From NCBI GenBank assembly GCA_030704615.1, contig CM060731.1, positions 51,212,001 to 51,276,000 of the forward strand: a DNA stretch of 64,000 nucleotides. Direction: 5' to 3'. Shown in pieces: positions 1 through 11,402 of the stretch (position 1 is the first letter of the stretch; the number at the start of each line of letters is the position of its first letter). Under the pieces are notes generated by a model. That model made no database searches, had not been told where the DNA came from, and saw nothing but the letters and a program-made list of their open reading frames with translations. Origin of the DNA: Takakia lepidozioides (Eukaryota; Streptophyta; Takakiopsida; Takakiales; Takakiaceae). A program made the translations under genes and the position numbers.

Positions 1-15
1 GATGCAGCAAACAAC

Positions 16-381
16 ATGACCAAAATTCAGATGAGGAGGAAGGATCAGTTTGATGAAGGTAAATTAAAGACTTTTAAGACGGGAGATTTGGTACTGTGGT
101 TGCAGAAGAAGGGAAAGATTAAAGCTTCTAAGCTTAAATCACCATGGAAAGGACCTTATGTCATACAAAAGATGTATGATAACAACACAGCCATGTTGCA
201 AACCATTAACAAAGAGATGCTGGGAAGAGTCAATGCCAATAAGTTGAAGGGATACAGTGGTATCCATGACAAACCATTGCAGCACGATTTGCTTGTTGAA
301 ACACAGAAACAGTCACAGGCTGCACCGGTGATACCAACGGAGTGTGGAGCATTTGTCATTAAGCCGAGTATGTATGGCTAG
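16..381 (+). pseudogene. Ty3/gypsy integrase C-terminal domain (E1)
   Basis: This 121-residue stretch is the end of a pol polyprotein. It has the basic, beta-rich integrase tail: a GDLVLWLQKKGK segment, then WKGPYVIQKMYDN, the GPY/F-type module typical of Ty3/gypsy integrases, then a short linker to a TAG stop at 379-381. It would contact DNA during integration. The catalytic core lies left of the window and the frame is open from the edge, so the ATG at 16 is internal and not a true start. E2 has lost this domain, so this copy shows what the family ancestor carried. Confidence 0.85.
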
Positions 382-395
382 GGCGGAAGGTACAA

Positions 396-560
396 GTGTT
401 CGCATAGCTATCAGAGCCCACCACAGGGTGACACAGTCAATCACAGCCCACCACAGTGTCACATAGTCAATCACAGCCCATCACAACATCACACAGCCTA
501 TCACAGCTCGTCACAGTCTGACACAGCCTGTCACAGCCTAACACAGCCCACGCAGGTTGC
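396..560 (+). repeat. Degenerate CACAGCC tandem repeat between pol and ORF3 (E1)
   Basis: Units of about 10-12 bases of the type TCACAGCCCAC / ACACAGCCTATC are repeated about 14 times. The same motif recurs inside the LTRs of this family and at the same place in E2 (28750-28870), so it is a property of the element and not of the host site. Confidence 0.85.
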
Positions 561-992
561 ACAGTCCATAGGGTTAGTGACAGGTGGATGCGGGTTAACG
601 TCAGAAAAGTGGCGGTGGGTGAACGGACAGCTTGGAAGTCAAACACAGAGAATGTGCCACACGGACAGGGGAAGACGGAGGCATGTCTAAAAATGAACAC
701 GTGGCCACTAGGGCGAAGCACACCGCGGTGCATATATTGCAAAAGTGGGTGTCATCATACAAGAGGACAAACTGGGCCGTCAAAGTACCTAACCGGTACA
801 ACAGCCAAAACTATTTGTGGGCCCATTAATGCATTCAGGGTGAAAGTAAAGGAACCCTTCACGAGTACAGAAAAATGGGACTTTTGCCACATGTGCTGTC
901 CTAGTGGACATTCCAGGTGGGAATGTCTACTGAGGGAGGTAACATTAAGAAGTTACTCAAGGGGGCAATAGCCAATCTGGAGCGAGAATTTC

Positions 993-3900
993 ATGCAGGA
1001 GGTTCCCTCCAAGAAACAAGAACAAGAAATTAGAAATGTTATGAGCGGAAGAGTCGGGGTGACTCCGAATAACCAGTGTCTCAACAGGAGGGGCAATCAA
1101 AGCTATAGCTTTGTAGCTATGGCGGATATTACAGATTATACGCTCGCTTTACTTCTTACGCAGTGGCGCAAGGACGGACGGGTTGAGAGTACATTCTCTC
1201 TCACTCGGTACTTGCAAGCCCCACACGCACTTACCCATTCTCTTTTGTGCCAATCATACTTTTATGCTCTACGCCTTGCAAGCCTTCCTACAACTGTTTC
1301 AAACAAGGCCTTCTTGTTTGTCTGGGATGAAGAGAGTGAGGGGAATGGAGGATATCAGGGTGAAGAGCACCATGATTCTGCAGAAGCAAACAATTGCTAC
1401 ACCACAGGCAGTGCAGCTGCTAAAGGAGTTGCGATTGGAAGGGCTGCTATGCAAGGACTGGTCTTTGGATCATCGGAAGTATCTGATTCAATTCATTCAG
1501 AACTTTGAGCCTAAGACAGGAGTTACACAGGTGAGGGGAGTAGATATAGAGATTACTCCCCAGTACTTGCAGCAACTGTTTGAATTGCCATTTGGGCATG
1601 TGAATGTGGATGAACACAGGGCAAGATTGCAAATGGTCAATTTGTTCCAAGAAGGGAGTTTCTTTAAAACTCAAGGATACACCTGCACCAAGGCTGAGTA
1701 CCCAGGGCTAAGAGAAGTTGGCCAAATACTGAATGTTCTGTTTGCCATGAAACAGAACCAACAGTACATGAGCAGATCATTCACGGAGGAGATACTGAAA
1801 GCCTTGAGGGGAGAGGATGTAGCTTGGGCGGAGTTGATGTACAATGGTCTAGTGGAAGAGATGAAGCGGTTACAGGGCACTGTAGCTAAGTCTCCGATCA
1901 TAGTGTCTGGCCCAATAATTACGCAAATTATCCTTGATTCTTGCATACTTGATGCACAAGAACGTAAGGAGATGGGAGTGTTTGAGACAACAACCACTGC
2001 AATTGAGGAACAGGGCTCTTAACATGGTGAAGGTGGATTGGAGGGGCAGCACCAGTCCAAGAGGCAGAAGCGGGATACGACTGCGGCAGATCCACTAGCT
2101 TGACGGAAACCACAAGATGATGTTTCCATAGTTCTTGTACAGGATGGGGAACAACAGCACAGAGGGCTGTTGTTACTAGAAGCACGGCCCGTGGAGAGGA
2201 AGAAGTTACCTCAGTACCACAACCACCACAGTCAGTTGACTCAATTGTTCCGGGGGTCACTCAGATAGTACATGCTGTTACACCAGAGCCTATTGCTCTG
2301 GAAGGAGAAGGGCTGGACATTCCCACTACAGAGCAGGTAGTGGCAGAAATTGAGAAGAGGGACCTTCTCTATGAAAACTCTGGCTTGGTCAGGGAACTAG
2401 TGGTGCCAAAGATGCAGAGTTTGACCGAGGAAATCCATGTTGTGCATGTGATGCCTGAACCTGTGGAGGAGGTTCCAGAGGTAGAAGATAGGGGCACTGC
2501 AGCACCTGTGGAGAATGAGGTCGTTCAGGACGAAGATCTTGTGGGAACATGACCTGAATGGTTGGTGAAACATCACACTGTGGAGAATCAGGATGACCAC
2601 CAACAGGGTTCCCATGAAGACCCACAGCAGGCCATGCTTATGAGTTCCATAAGCAGAACACTCAATTTGTTGGGCACATATGTGAAATCTCATATTCCAT
2701 CTACACAATTGGCAGCTTTGAGAGAGGAACTCAAGCAGGAGTTTGAGGCTAGAATTGCAACTGAGTGTGCAAACAAGGTGGATGTGGAGGCCAACCTCAA
2801 GTTGCAGAAAGAATTGGAGGACACCAAGGCTGCCCTACAGCTAGCAAAGGGGAATCTGATTGAAGCGGGTCTGGAGCAGGGGAAGCTGCATGAAGCACAT
2901 AAGCAGCAGCTATACCAATTGCAGGTGAAGCATGAGGGCAAATTGCAGGAAGTGACGGTGCTTCATACAGAGTTGTAGACAGTTCGTTAGAGAATGACCA
3001 TACAATGTGCCACCCTAATAACAGCTCTAGAGCAAACTGCATTAGAAGTTAACAGACGAACAGAGAGATGTATGATGGCAGAGGCTGAGACAGTAGAGCA
3101 GGGGAAACTTATTGCTGATCTGAAAGCTACTCTCCATTGCAATGAGGATACTTTCCAACAGTACAGTCAGGTTGAGGCTGAGAAGGAAATATTCATCATG
3201 CAGTTGCAGCAATCACTCACGGGTCACAAGAATGAACTCTCTGTGGCTAACAAGGCTTGGAAGGAAGCCAATAATATGGCTGCTGCCTATGCGGCCCTGG
3301 TTGAACCTCATGCAAAGCGCATGAAGGCCTTACAACAGCAGTTAGATGTGTACAGACTTAAGGAGGAGCAGACTCTCAGGGGTGCTATACAGGACTTGGT
3401 GGATAATCATCTTATGCAAGTATGGTTAACACAAGGGTCGGTGGAAGGGAAGGCACCACGAAAGCTCACTCAGGGGGAGATGAATGATCTCAGGTTGCAG
3501 GTGCAGAACATTGCCACAAGTACTATAGACAATGTCTATAGTAGGATAGCAGAGTTACAAGATGATGTGGAAGGGCTGCAGACTCAAGTAGATGACTTGA
3601 GTTCCAACATTGACAAACGAGTCTTTGTTCCTGAGGAGCAGCTGGTGGCTACTTATTTGCATGCTAGAACCCTGGTTTTTCAGTCTTCATCACAAGAGGT
3701 ACAAGAAATGTCAGTAATAGAAAAGACAGTGGCGGCAATATCACAGCCCCCACAGCCGGTGGCTGTGCAAGTGGCTGACACTATTGATACCGTGACAATG
3801 CCACAGGCTAAGGTTTGGGGGGATGCTGCTTTTCACCCACCTAGGACTCCTGATGCACTGGAGTACAATCGGGCTATGACTATGTCCTTCAACCAAATTC

Positions 3901-4882
3901 CCATTGTGATGGATTTGGCTTGGAAGGAATTCAGTCCTCCATAGTCTTTGACACATTATTACCAGATCATGCGCATTTGGTTGCCAGTGGCCACTAGGAC
4001 TAAGGTTTTTCCAAACAATCGACCCATTGAGGATCATCATTTTGCAAGGTACTGGTCTGAGGCAGGCACCATGCTGAGGGAACTAATTGTCTTTCAGGTT
4101 GTCCATGGGTACATCTAAACCAAAACCAAGGAGGTATCTAGTATTTTCATGGGCTGTGGATTATACTATGTTGCTTGTTTCATTACATGATATCACATTG
4201 AGCAGCAGAAGATGCAGTCAAGATTTTTGAGTTATTCCAGTGGAGATCATTGGGTCTTACCTTCAGTTCCACCTCATATGTATCTATATGATACAAAAAT
4301 CATGATGCAAAATGATTCCCAGCTTCGTTCATGGTTTAATTTGGCTTGGAACAGCTTGGCCAAAGAAAAATTGGGCCCTGATGATATTTTTTATAAGGGA
4401 CATGAAGCCTGGAAATACTTACACTGTTCCAAGGTCATTGGCACACCTCTCTCATATACGGCCAAGGAGTTCAGGGAGTTCACTCATTTTGCTTGCAAGC
4501 GATTAAAGCAAGTAGTCCAGTTCAAGCTTCCAGACATGGTGGGCCAACACTGCATGCCATGCAGGATTCCTGAGGAACCACTTAAGGTTCGGCCGCCGAA
4601 ACACCTCAGGGGGAAGATGATTATGATACTACTGGTTCTACAGAGGAACCTTTTGACATGGCGGAGGACTACGCACTTTAGATGGCAGAGAAGAAACGGC
4701 GGGGATCTCCTATGCCTGAGAGGTTACCTCGTTATCAACCACAGGAGGGTTGGGCATTTCCGTTTGGTACTCAATCGTCTTCATCACCCAGTGACAGGGC
4801 TCGGGCTCGCACACAGAGCCTTCCAAAGGATTCTCACCGTCAGAAGGGTGCTCGATCACAACGGTTTGTTGATCCTAAATAG
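993..4882 (+). pseudogene. ORF3 of E1: coiled-coil protein after pol, broken
   Basis: Downstream of pol and in the same sense is a long non-retroviral-type ORF, now in pieces (readable at 1183-2022, 2340-2552, 2562-2978, 2994-3944, 4212-4892). The first half holds a compact segment with the landmarks YLQQLFELP, DEHRARLQM, FFKTQGY and EEMKRLQGT. The middle is a long Glu/Gln/Leu-rich coiled coil (about 2690-3660). The last part has WFNLAWNSLAKEK, a basic Ser/Arg-rich tail and a final SQRFVDPK. E2 has the same protein in shorter form with high identity, which shows it was translated in the ancestor. The long coiled coil and the lack of a signal peptide or clear membrane anchor argue against an env protein. 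Function unknown. Confidence 0.75.
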
Positions 4883-4906
4883 TAAACCGTGAGGACACGG
4901 CTTTTT

Positions 4907-4924
4907 GAGAAGGGGGAGGGGTAA
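4907..4924 (+). promoter_or_regulatory. Polypurine tract of E1
   Basis: A purine run of the form GAGAAGGGGGAGGGG followed by TAA sits immediately before the LTR start TGTTAG. E2 has a matching run at its own 3' LTR, so this is the plus-strand DNA primer site. Confidence 0.85.
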
Positions 4925-5878
4925 TGTTAGAGAGCTGTCTGGGACTTAGACACTTTTATGGGCTTTGTGGCGTACCCTTAATTTTTGCGCAGACTTACAG
5001 ATGGTAGACTTAGACCAACAGAGGCCTTAGGGGTGACAGCATAGGCTTTAGGGGTGGTAGACAGTTGTACACAACCTATCATAGTCTATCATGGCCATAC
5101 ACAGCTTTATACAGCCCGACACAGCCTATCACAGTTATTCACAGTCTATCACAGCCCGACACAGTCCGACACAGCTAGTCACAGCTCGGCATAGTCACAA
5201 CCCGACACAGCTTGGCACAGCTGTCACAACGTACGTAGGGAACGGTTATCATTGGCAGGGAATGATTGTGTGGGAATGACATCCTGCAGAGGGAACGTGT
5301 TACTTCTTAGGTGACAGTTAGTTAGTTAGGCGTTTAGAACAGCTTGCAGGTAGATTAGGCAGAGCAACAACATGAAGGGGATCACTTCATGGGGAGCACT
5401 TCTTGGTCATGAGTGGAGGAGATGAAGTGGAGAGCAGGAACGGAACCAAGGATGGAGAACACGGCGAAGATGGGAAGATGATTGGATCGATGCTTGATTC
5501 ATGCAAGCTGTAGAATCGTATTGTAGAACAGATTAGAGACACTATGACTACGGCCTGATACTGAACAGAGATTAATATGATACACATTCCTTACCCATAC
5601 CGTGTAGAGAGAACTGAGTGAAGCTGTGGAATGAATGGTTGAGCAATCAAAACCTGGTAGATTGCTGAAGCAAACTATTTCTCAAATATAAACAGTAAGG
5701 TAATATGCTGATATGAAGGCAAGAAAGAATACAAACAAGAAACACTACCATGATACACCAGATATAGGTCATGACTGATTGTTCTGAGCGGGTTAAGTGC
5801 TTAGAGATATCCAACTCTTCTATCTTGGAGTTCCCTCCTCGGATAGCGAAGGGATGGGTGAGTAAAAGCCGCTCGACA
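4925..5878 (+). repeat. 3' LTR of E1
   Basis: This 954-bp block begins TGTTAG and ends CGACA, and aligns along its length with the 5' LTR of E3. Near its right end (ATG at 5771) it carries the 36-codon start of ORF0 that is seen complete in E2 and E3. U3 contains a CACAGCCCGACACAG repeat (5085-5232). The right-hand junction is with a host minus-strand ORF. Confidence 0.92.
5085..5232 (+). repeat. CACAGCC/CCGACACAG repeat in the U3 of E1
   Basis: Roughly a dozen units related to TCACAGCCCGACACAG. The count differs between copies of the LTR (long in E1 and E2, almost gone in E3), and this accounts for much of the LTR length difference. Confidence 0.8.
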
Positions 5879-6551
5879 CAAGCATTTAGATTTTCTCAAG
5901 TTATCCAGCTCGGGGTTTCTAGCAACTCTAGTGAAGAGTCTGTAGGGACCTTTTTGGATTCCGGGAGCGGATTCATCATCATCATTCATAGTATCAATGT
6001 TTGAGTGGTAATATTGCTCAAGAGCCTCACTGATAGTGATCCCATTCTCCATCAACTTCGTCCGATTCAAAGGCCACTTTACTAATGACATGAGCATTCT
6101 AGAATCCCCTTCTACAACTCGCGTAATAATAACACCAACATGGTCCTCTCCCAATTTCTCATCGAGAATAACTTCGTCAGGAAAAGATGCTTGAATTCTC
6201 CCTTCATTCATATGTTCAAATTCACCTCCAAAAAAAGAGCACATCAAATCTCTCCACTTATCTCTTCCCGAGAAAATCTTCTGTAAATGATTCCTGATTA
6301 GTGCAAGTTAGATCCTCATCATGGTCCACGGCCACTTCAACCTCATTTGTGTCTACCTCATACGTCTGAGAGCTCTCATAGTCTCTCACTCCAGTCTCAG
6401 ATACAGAAGCATTGTCGACTTGGATCAACTTGATATCTTGAACATCCCAGCAAACTGGCGTTCCAATCGCCTCCCCCATAGTGTCCGCTCCCATGTGAAG
6501 GTATGGGAGATTGGTCTTCTCGTTTGCATTTGAACAGCTGATTACCACCAC
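5879..6551 (-). pseudogene. Unidentified host gene exon(s), cut by E1
   Basis: Two minus-strand frames (6551-6258 and about 6280-5879) read as one acidic protein of about 215 residues if a single frameshift near 6270 is allowed. Landmarks are GEAIGTPVCWDVQDIKLIQ in the first frame and DEVILDEKLGEDHVGVI and LVKWPLNRTKLMENG in the second. The second frame runs straight into the E1 LTR, so the element landed in an exon. Codon content looks coding (few stops, varied residues), but I do not recognise the family. It could be a former neighbour of the broken locus at 13.5-37 kb. Confidence 0.5.
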
Positions 6552-6695
6552 ACATATTGTTGCGGAAGTAAGCTAGAGACCATGGCATGTCCCACCTCCA
6601 GAGACATTTAGACAATCACCAAGGGCGACGGCCTCAGCACCCCCGTGAAGATATAGAAACACTTTATCTCCACTTTTCAATCTAGTCATGTTGAT

Positions 6696-7130
6696 GTGAG
6701 CAACTATAGTCACAAGAACTGAGGAACGATGCTTTCGGACGTGGGTCCTAAATACCACCTAGTCAGGATTTGACTTCCCAATGAGACAATCTCCGTGCCA
6801 AGTTGTGAACCCGCCCGGGCCTCCTCATGCAGTAAACTCCTAGATTTGTAAGCAACTATAGTCACAGGAACTGATGAACGACGATTTTCGGACCTGGGTC
6901 CTAAGTATCAGCCAGTCAAGATTTGACTTCCCAATGAGACGATCTCCATGCCAAATTGCGAACCCCGCCCGGGCCTCCTCATGTAGTAAACTCTTGGATT
7001 TGTGAGCAACTATAGTCACAGGAACTGATGAACAATGCTTTCGGACCTAGGTCCAATGTATCACCGAGTCAAGATTTGAATTTCCAATGAAACGTTTAAC
7101 TCATAGGCAACTGATGATCTCCGTGAATCC
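6696..7130. repeat. Three tandem copies of a ~152-bp repeat
   Basis: The block starting GTGAGCAACTATAGTCACA is repeated at 6696, 6848 and 7002 (spacings 152 and 154). Each copy includes one GGACC/GGTCC palindrome and the phrase CCCGGGCCTCCTCATG; the third copy is the most diverged. No ORF is maintained through the array. Confidence 0.85.
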
Positions 7131-7261
7131 CACCTGGGCCTCCTCATTTAGAGACTCATTGACTGTGGACACATGGTTTGTAATTTCATCACAAGATAAT
7201 ATCAAGATTGAGTCAGGATATGTAACTTTCACAGACACTGATTTCGGACCTTGTTTTGAAG

Positions 7262-8148
7262 TCCCACCTTGTGAAGTCTTATGTTAAAATAATGGAAAAA
7301 TTGGATGAAAGTCAGATCATGACTTCATGAGGTTAAACAATGTAATGGATGAATGGATGATAATTGGATGAATTATGAATGGATGGATGAGAAGTGAATG
7401 GATGATGTTTCTGTAATCAATGAAATGTATGAGTCTAGATGAAGGAGATTTGAGAGAAATTTTGCAACAGTGCGACACTTCGGCCTAAGGTCCGGACTCC
7501 GAACCAACCTAAGCACGTCAAAAAGTGGATAAAAAAATGGATGTTTTGGTGAAGTGTGATGAGTGCGGATGTGGATAGGTGAATAATTTGGGACTTATGG
7601 TTAAGACTTTCAATGGGATAAAGATCTAGTATATAGACAGAAAATAAGATGGAAAGACGGTCATTGAGAAAGGCGTCTCCAGAGGTGGAGATGACCAAGA
7701 TGAGAGAAGATAGAGAGGGGGGAAGGAGAGAGCAAGCGAGAGGATGGAAACGACTAATGAGGTGCAATAAGCACGAAAAGAGTGAGAATGAGGTGAGGCC
7801 TCATATTTATACATCTCAGATGCATTGTGTGCTAGGACGTGGTCGCTGAAGAGAGGTGCAAACACTACGACGAGGATTGATCTAGTGAAGCCGTCAGATT
7901 TTGGAGAGTCACGATCATGCGGTTGAGATTGCAAGTGAGCTAGCTTCCCATCATATTGGAATTTTGAATAGATGATGGAGAGGCCCTACCAAGTCATTAT
8001 GGCGGATAAGGGTGTGGGACGGAGCTAGAAGGTCAGCTAGCTATCTGAGTATCCCCTATAATGGCAAGTGCGGGGCCCTCACAAGAGCTTTCCTGCCAGC
8101 CTCATAATGGGCCAAATGGTGCGTAGCTTCAGCTTATAAATACTCCCT
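7262..8148. other. Intergenic, no gene seen
   Basis: Contains ATGGATGA-type simple repeats (7330-7440) and a purine-rich strand (7640-7760). No coding signal or known repeat family was recognised. Confidence 0.5.
7800..7813 (-). promoter_or_regulatory. Possible TATA box with CT-rich leader (minus strand)
   Basis: On the minus strand a TATAAATA box is followed by a long pyrimidine-rich stretch (7780-7640), the usual look of a plant core promoter and leader. It points towards the broken gene at 6551-5879, but no exon links the two. Chance in AT-rich DNA is possible. Confidence 0.3.
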
Positions 8149-8161
8149 AGATCCGCCACCA

Positions 8162-8282
8162 ATAGCCAGTAGCTCAGTTGGATTGTGCACATTGTGTCCC
8201 CCCACTGGTTTGGGATCAAATCCTGCTACCACGGCCTTTGTCGTTTGATTTGTGCTTGGGATTGTAAAAAGCAAAAAAAGAA
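8162..8282 (+). mobile_element. tRNA-derived SINE with 13-bp target-site duplication
   Basis: The head has an A-box-like TAGCTCAGTTGG (from about 8169) and a B-box-like GGGATCAAATCC about 40 bases on, as in a tRNA gene, and the tail is A-rich (AAAAAGCAAAAAAAG). The insert is bounded by a perfect 13-base direct repeat AGATCCGCCACCA at 8149-8161 and 8283-8295. Together these define a complete short retroposed SINE and not a functional tRNA: there is no foldable acceptor stem, and the anticodon region is degenerate. Confidence 0.82.
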
Positions 8283-8352
8283 AGATCCGCCACCATTTTG
8301 GGAGACCCACCACCATCTTTGATTGGATGGCCCACTTTCTTCTCCCAAAATC

Positions 8353-8383
<31 letters not shown>

Positions 8384-8422
8384 AATACTAACTAGTATAT
8401 ATATAGTTAGTTAGTTAGTTAG
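8353..8422. repeat. AT-rich inverted repeat of CTAA/TTAG units
   Basis: The left arm of five CTAA units plus TATATATA is mirrored by a right arm TATATATA plus four GTTA units, with a short central loop. It would form a long hairpin. It may be a microsatellite-derived foldback or a very small MITE; no clear target duplication was found. Confidence 0.7.
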
Positions 8423-8759
8423 CATTGATATTGGTTCCAGGTTCGAACCCACATCCCATCCTCTCCGGAGCTTTTATTTTTATATCTTGCAAGCTAAACT
8501 TGTGCCCAATTCAATATTTATAACTGGATGCAAAAAGAATGCAAAGAATATGGAGGTTCAAATATGGAGGTCTTTTCTCTTTTTGTTGTGTTGTTAAGGA
8601 GCCTTGAGCTATAAGAAATCTCCAATCACAGCTAAAACAAATGTTACATATATATCATTCCTTAAATGTCATATAACCCAAACAATACCTCTTTAGATCT
8701 CGCATATATGTACGTAAAAAGAAACCTGACAGCCCACAATTTAGGTCCTTGAGGGGTTT

Positions 8760-8984
8760 TTATTTATTTAAGGAAATATGGGAGCGATAGCCCACAATTC
8801 AGGCCCTTGAGGAGGGGGAAAGATTAACCCCCTTTCATTTATGAACCATGAGACCTACGGGACGATCAACGCCCAGACATACCGTCACACGAACAATCCC
8901 ACACACGGGGCAGGGCAGCAGGTTCGAACCTTGAACCACCTGAGTGACACACACTGTGCACTTACCAGCTGAGCTACCAGCCGA
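8760..8984 (-). mobile_element. tRNA-derived SINE, longer family (copy 1)
   Basis: Read on the minus strand, it starts with a tRNA-like head holding the A box TAGCTCAGCTGG and the B box GGTTCGAACC. A unique body follows (a phrase with TGTGTGGGATTGTTCGTG and one with CCTCCTCAAGGGCC), and it ends in an AAATAAATAAAA-type tail. A second copy lies at 19961-20160. Two copies sharing head, body and tail order make this a family. Part of the 3' body (AGCCCACAATT...CTTGAGG) is duplicated at 8731-8756. Confidence 0.8.
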
Positions 8985-9400
8985 TGTGCTTTTTTTTCAA
9001 TCTCAAACCCCTCCATCTTGCATTGGAAATTAACACCAAAATATTATGCAATATCTTATCAATTTTCTCTTTTACCATAGATTGTTTTTTTTGTGTTTTG
9101 TACATATTGAAGAACATCATATATTCTTTAAAACCATTAAATTATATATTAATGGAAATAATTATCCATACCCGGAAACTATTCATACCCTCAGGGTATA
9201 TTTTGGCATATATATCCATACCCGGGGGTTATATAGAAATCTAAAAAGTTAATTTACCCATACCCGGAGGGTAAATAATTTTTTGAGATTTCAATTTATC
9301 CATACTTGGAGGGTAAATGATTTGACAAAAATAACTTACTTATACCCTATGGGTATATTGAAATCAATATACCCGTACAATACTGGTTCGAACCTTGGAC
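8985..9400. repeat. AT-rich DNA with CATACCCGGAGGGTA repeats
   Basis: Short imperfect palindromes of the type TACCCGGAGGGTA or TACCCTCAGGGTA recur at least five times between 9170 and 9365, separated by AT-rich spacers. No coding frame is supported. Confidence 0.6.
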
Positions 9401-9419
9401 CTAGGATTAATAAAATAAA

Positions 9420-9500
9420 TTGGAATTGATGTAGGGAGCCCACGTGGGGATCCCACATGTGGAGCCCACGAGACTCCCCACATGTGGAGCCCACGAGACC
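9420..9500. repeat. Repeats of GGAGCCCAC(G/A) with CACATGTGG cores
   Basis: The phrase GTGGAGCCCACGAGAC occurs twice in direct order, and GAGCCCACGTGGGGATCCCACATG forms local palindromes. Small GC-rich patch of unknown origin. Confidence 0.55.
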
Positions 9501-9689
9501 TGACAGGAGCCGTCGCCCCCTAGGTTGTAAATACGGTATTAATGTCATTAATATTTTTCAAGGCGTCGACATATCGGCCCTAATGTTGGATGGATTAATT
9601 TGCATGGGAGATGGATGAAAATATAGATGGGTGGATGATTATTCCATGCCCATCCATCCATGAAATTAATGAATTCCATCCCCATTGCC

Positions 9690-9725
9690 ACAACCGTCGG
9701 ATCAAAGGTTTGATCTGACGGTTGT
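9690..9725. repeat. Inverted repeat, 17-bp arms
   Basis: The arm ACAACCGTCGGATCAAA is followed after two bases by its complement with one mismatch. It is a compact foldback next to a GA-rich region. Confidence 0.75.
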
Positions 9726-9807
9726 GACACCAGAGACTACATACGGCATACTCCTCGATTCACACCTCGAGCTTTCAGACTCTGCAACTAGGCTGTCAAC
9801 GTTGGGA

Positions 9808-10480
9808 GAGAGAGAGAGAGAGACGCCATGTGTATGTGTAGGAGAGAGCAACGTGTGTGTGAGAGAGAGCAACGCAGGGAGAGAGAGAGAAAGAGTGTGG
9901 GTGTGAGAGAGAACCCTAGACTTGTGCACTGTGTGTGAGAGAGAAGAGCCTCGAAGAGAGAGCCCGACGGAGCAGCCGCGACGAGCAAACCAACGGCCCA
10001 CTGCAGTGCCTTGAAGCAGGAAAGGAGGGGTAGCTTGACAAGGAGCCTTTGCAAGTGTCACAAGGCCAAAAGGGAGTGCGTTCTTTTCAATTTTGTTTTT
10101 GTTTTGTCTTTTGTTTTTGTTTTTCTAGTGTCAGGCTCATTCTTCGCTTGCAATGCAGATGGCGACGAAGAGAGAGTAGTGGGTGAATGTTTGTTGAATA
10201 TCTTTTCAACGAAAGATGTCGTGTTATCTGTCTCTACACATCCCTAAGCACTCACATAAGCAAATTATACGTACGTGCAGGGCAATTTTTGGAGAGGGGA
10301 TTTTGTATTTGAAACAGGCGGAGTGTCTTGAAGCAAGGAAGGAAGGATCATCATAGCTTGGCGGAGCCTTGTCAAGTGTCACAAGCCATACTCCAAGTAT
10401 CATGTGAGTCCTTTTGTTCTTCGTGTACGGGAAAACCCGCCCGTAGCAACCAGTGAATTCGTTGAAGTTTTCAGGCACTT
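9808..10480 (+). other. GA-microsatellite region, possible gene leader
   Basis: A GAGAGA tract with GTGTGT interruptions (9808-9930) contains AACCCTAG, a motif common in plant leaders. A segment of about 60 bases (CTTGAAGCAGGAAAGGA... to ...AAGTGTCACAAGGCC, about 10011-10070) is repeated in diverged form at 10330-10388. No convincing ORF follows. It may be a transcript leader of the locus at 13.5 kb, but this is speculative. Confidence 0.3.
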
Positions 10481-11369
10481 GGTCGGATTTTCCATAGAAA
10501 TTAGATCTCTACTCGTACCTATACAGGCATGTAGGGCTTCCACTTGTTTTCTCGATTATATGTATCTTCAGACAGATCAGGTTTGTGCCAGTAGTTTCCA
10601 TACCAAGTGTTGTAGGATTCTACTCAGATGCGTGTTGCGATTCAACAAAACAGAGCTAGAGTAAGATGATAACAGAATGGACCTGCAGCATGCTACATTT
10701 ATAGCATTGCACTGCCATGAACTGATGGCTACCACCACACCGAATGTTCCATGTCCTTGTCTGCGTTTCGTCCCTACCTCCGTCTCTCATCGATTCTCTC
10801 TGAATATGGTTGCTCGCAAGCGAGGCCTATATCTCTCATTGTCTCCTTATGTCCAATCATTATTACTTCTTCCTCACACTCAAAGACCTCTCATTTGAAC
10901 GCCAACAGATCATTGTCTCTTTTCTTTTCGTTACTAGTCTTAAGCTCTTGGTTGCTTCATTTTTAACCAACGGAGCGAGCTTTGCCGACCAACGCCACCG
11001 ACACATCACAACATGAAACAGTCACTATGAAACACAAAATGAGGAAATTAGGAACCCTAACAATATGATGTGAAATTTGGTAGACCATCATGGATTTGGT
11101 CCAGATTATCATTTGGGCAGATGTAGGGGTTGTCTTTGATTCAGTTGTTTTTCTGTTGGGAGGGAGAGCTGTAGGGAAGGAGCGAGAGCCGGCAAGCGGC
11201 AGCCATGGCGGGGTCAAGCATACACATCCTCATTCCTTCCCTGATAACCCACTTCTGCTCTCATGCAATGCACCACCACCCATTGGTGATCTGCTCTCCT
11301 TTTATTTATAACATGTTTTTATTTATAAAACTCTACATGCCTCCATCCCTCATTCTTTAAAGTAAATTT
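10481..11369. other. Intergenic, no gene seen
   Basis: Several short overlapping frames on both strands (for example near 10677-10966), none with a domain or a splice context. Confidence 0.5.
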
Positions 11370-11371
11370 AA

Positions 11372-11401
<30 letters not shown>
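11370..11401. repeat. (AAT)n microsatellite
   Basis: About ten uninterrupted AAT units just before the duplicated block at 11400. Confidence 0.95.

Positions 11402-11402
<1 letters not shown>

Larger units (their letters stand above)
1..5878 (+). mobile_element. E1: 3' portion of a Ty3/gypsy LTR retrotransposon
   Basis: The window opens inside an integrase. Reading to the right there follow a CACAGCC-rich repeat, a long third ORF, a polypurine tract and a TG...CA LTR ending at 5878. The order and sequence match E2 (24685-35876, minus), which gives the complete plan, and the LTR matches that of E3 (43823-44630). The 5' LTR, gag and most of pol lie outside the window, so the target-site duplication cannot be checked; the 5 bases to the right are CAAGC. 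The ORFs are broken by stops and frameshifts, so this copy is not autonomous. Confidence 0.93.

Noticed and set aside
8162-8240. Functional tRNA gene
   Set aside because: A and B boxes are present, but the cloverleaf stems do not pair and the segment has an A-tail and target duplication, so it is a SINE.
9702-10061. Ser/Leu/His-rich minus-strand ORFs
   Set aside because: They are the complement of the GA/GT microsatellite and have no domain.
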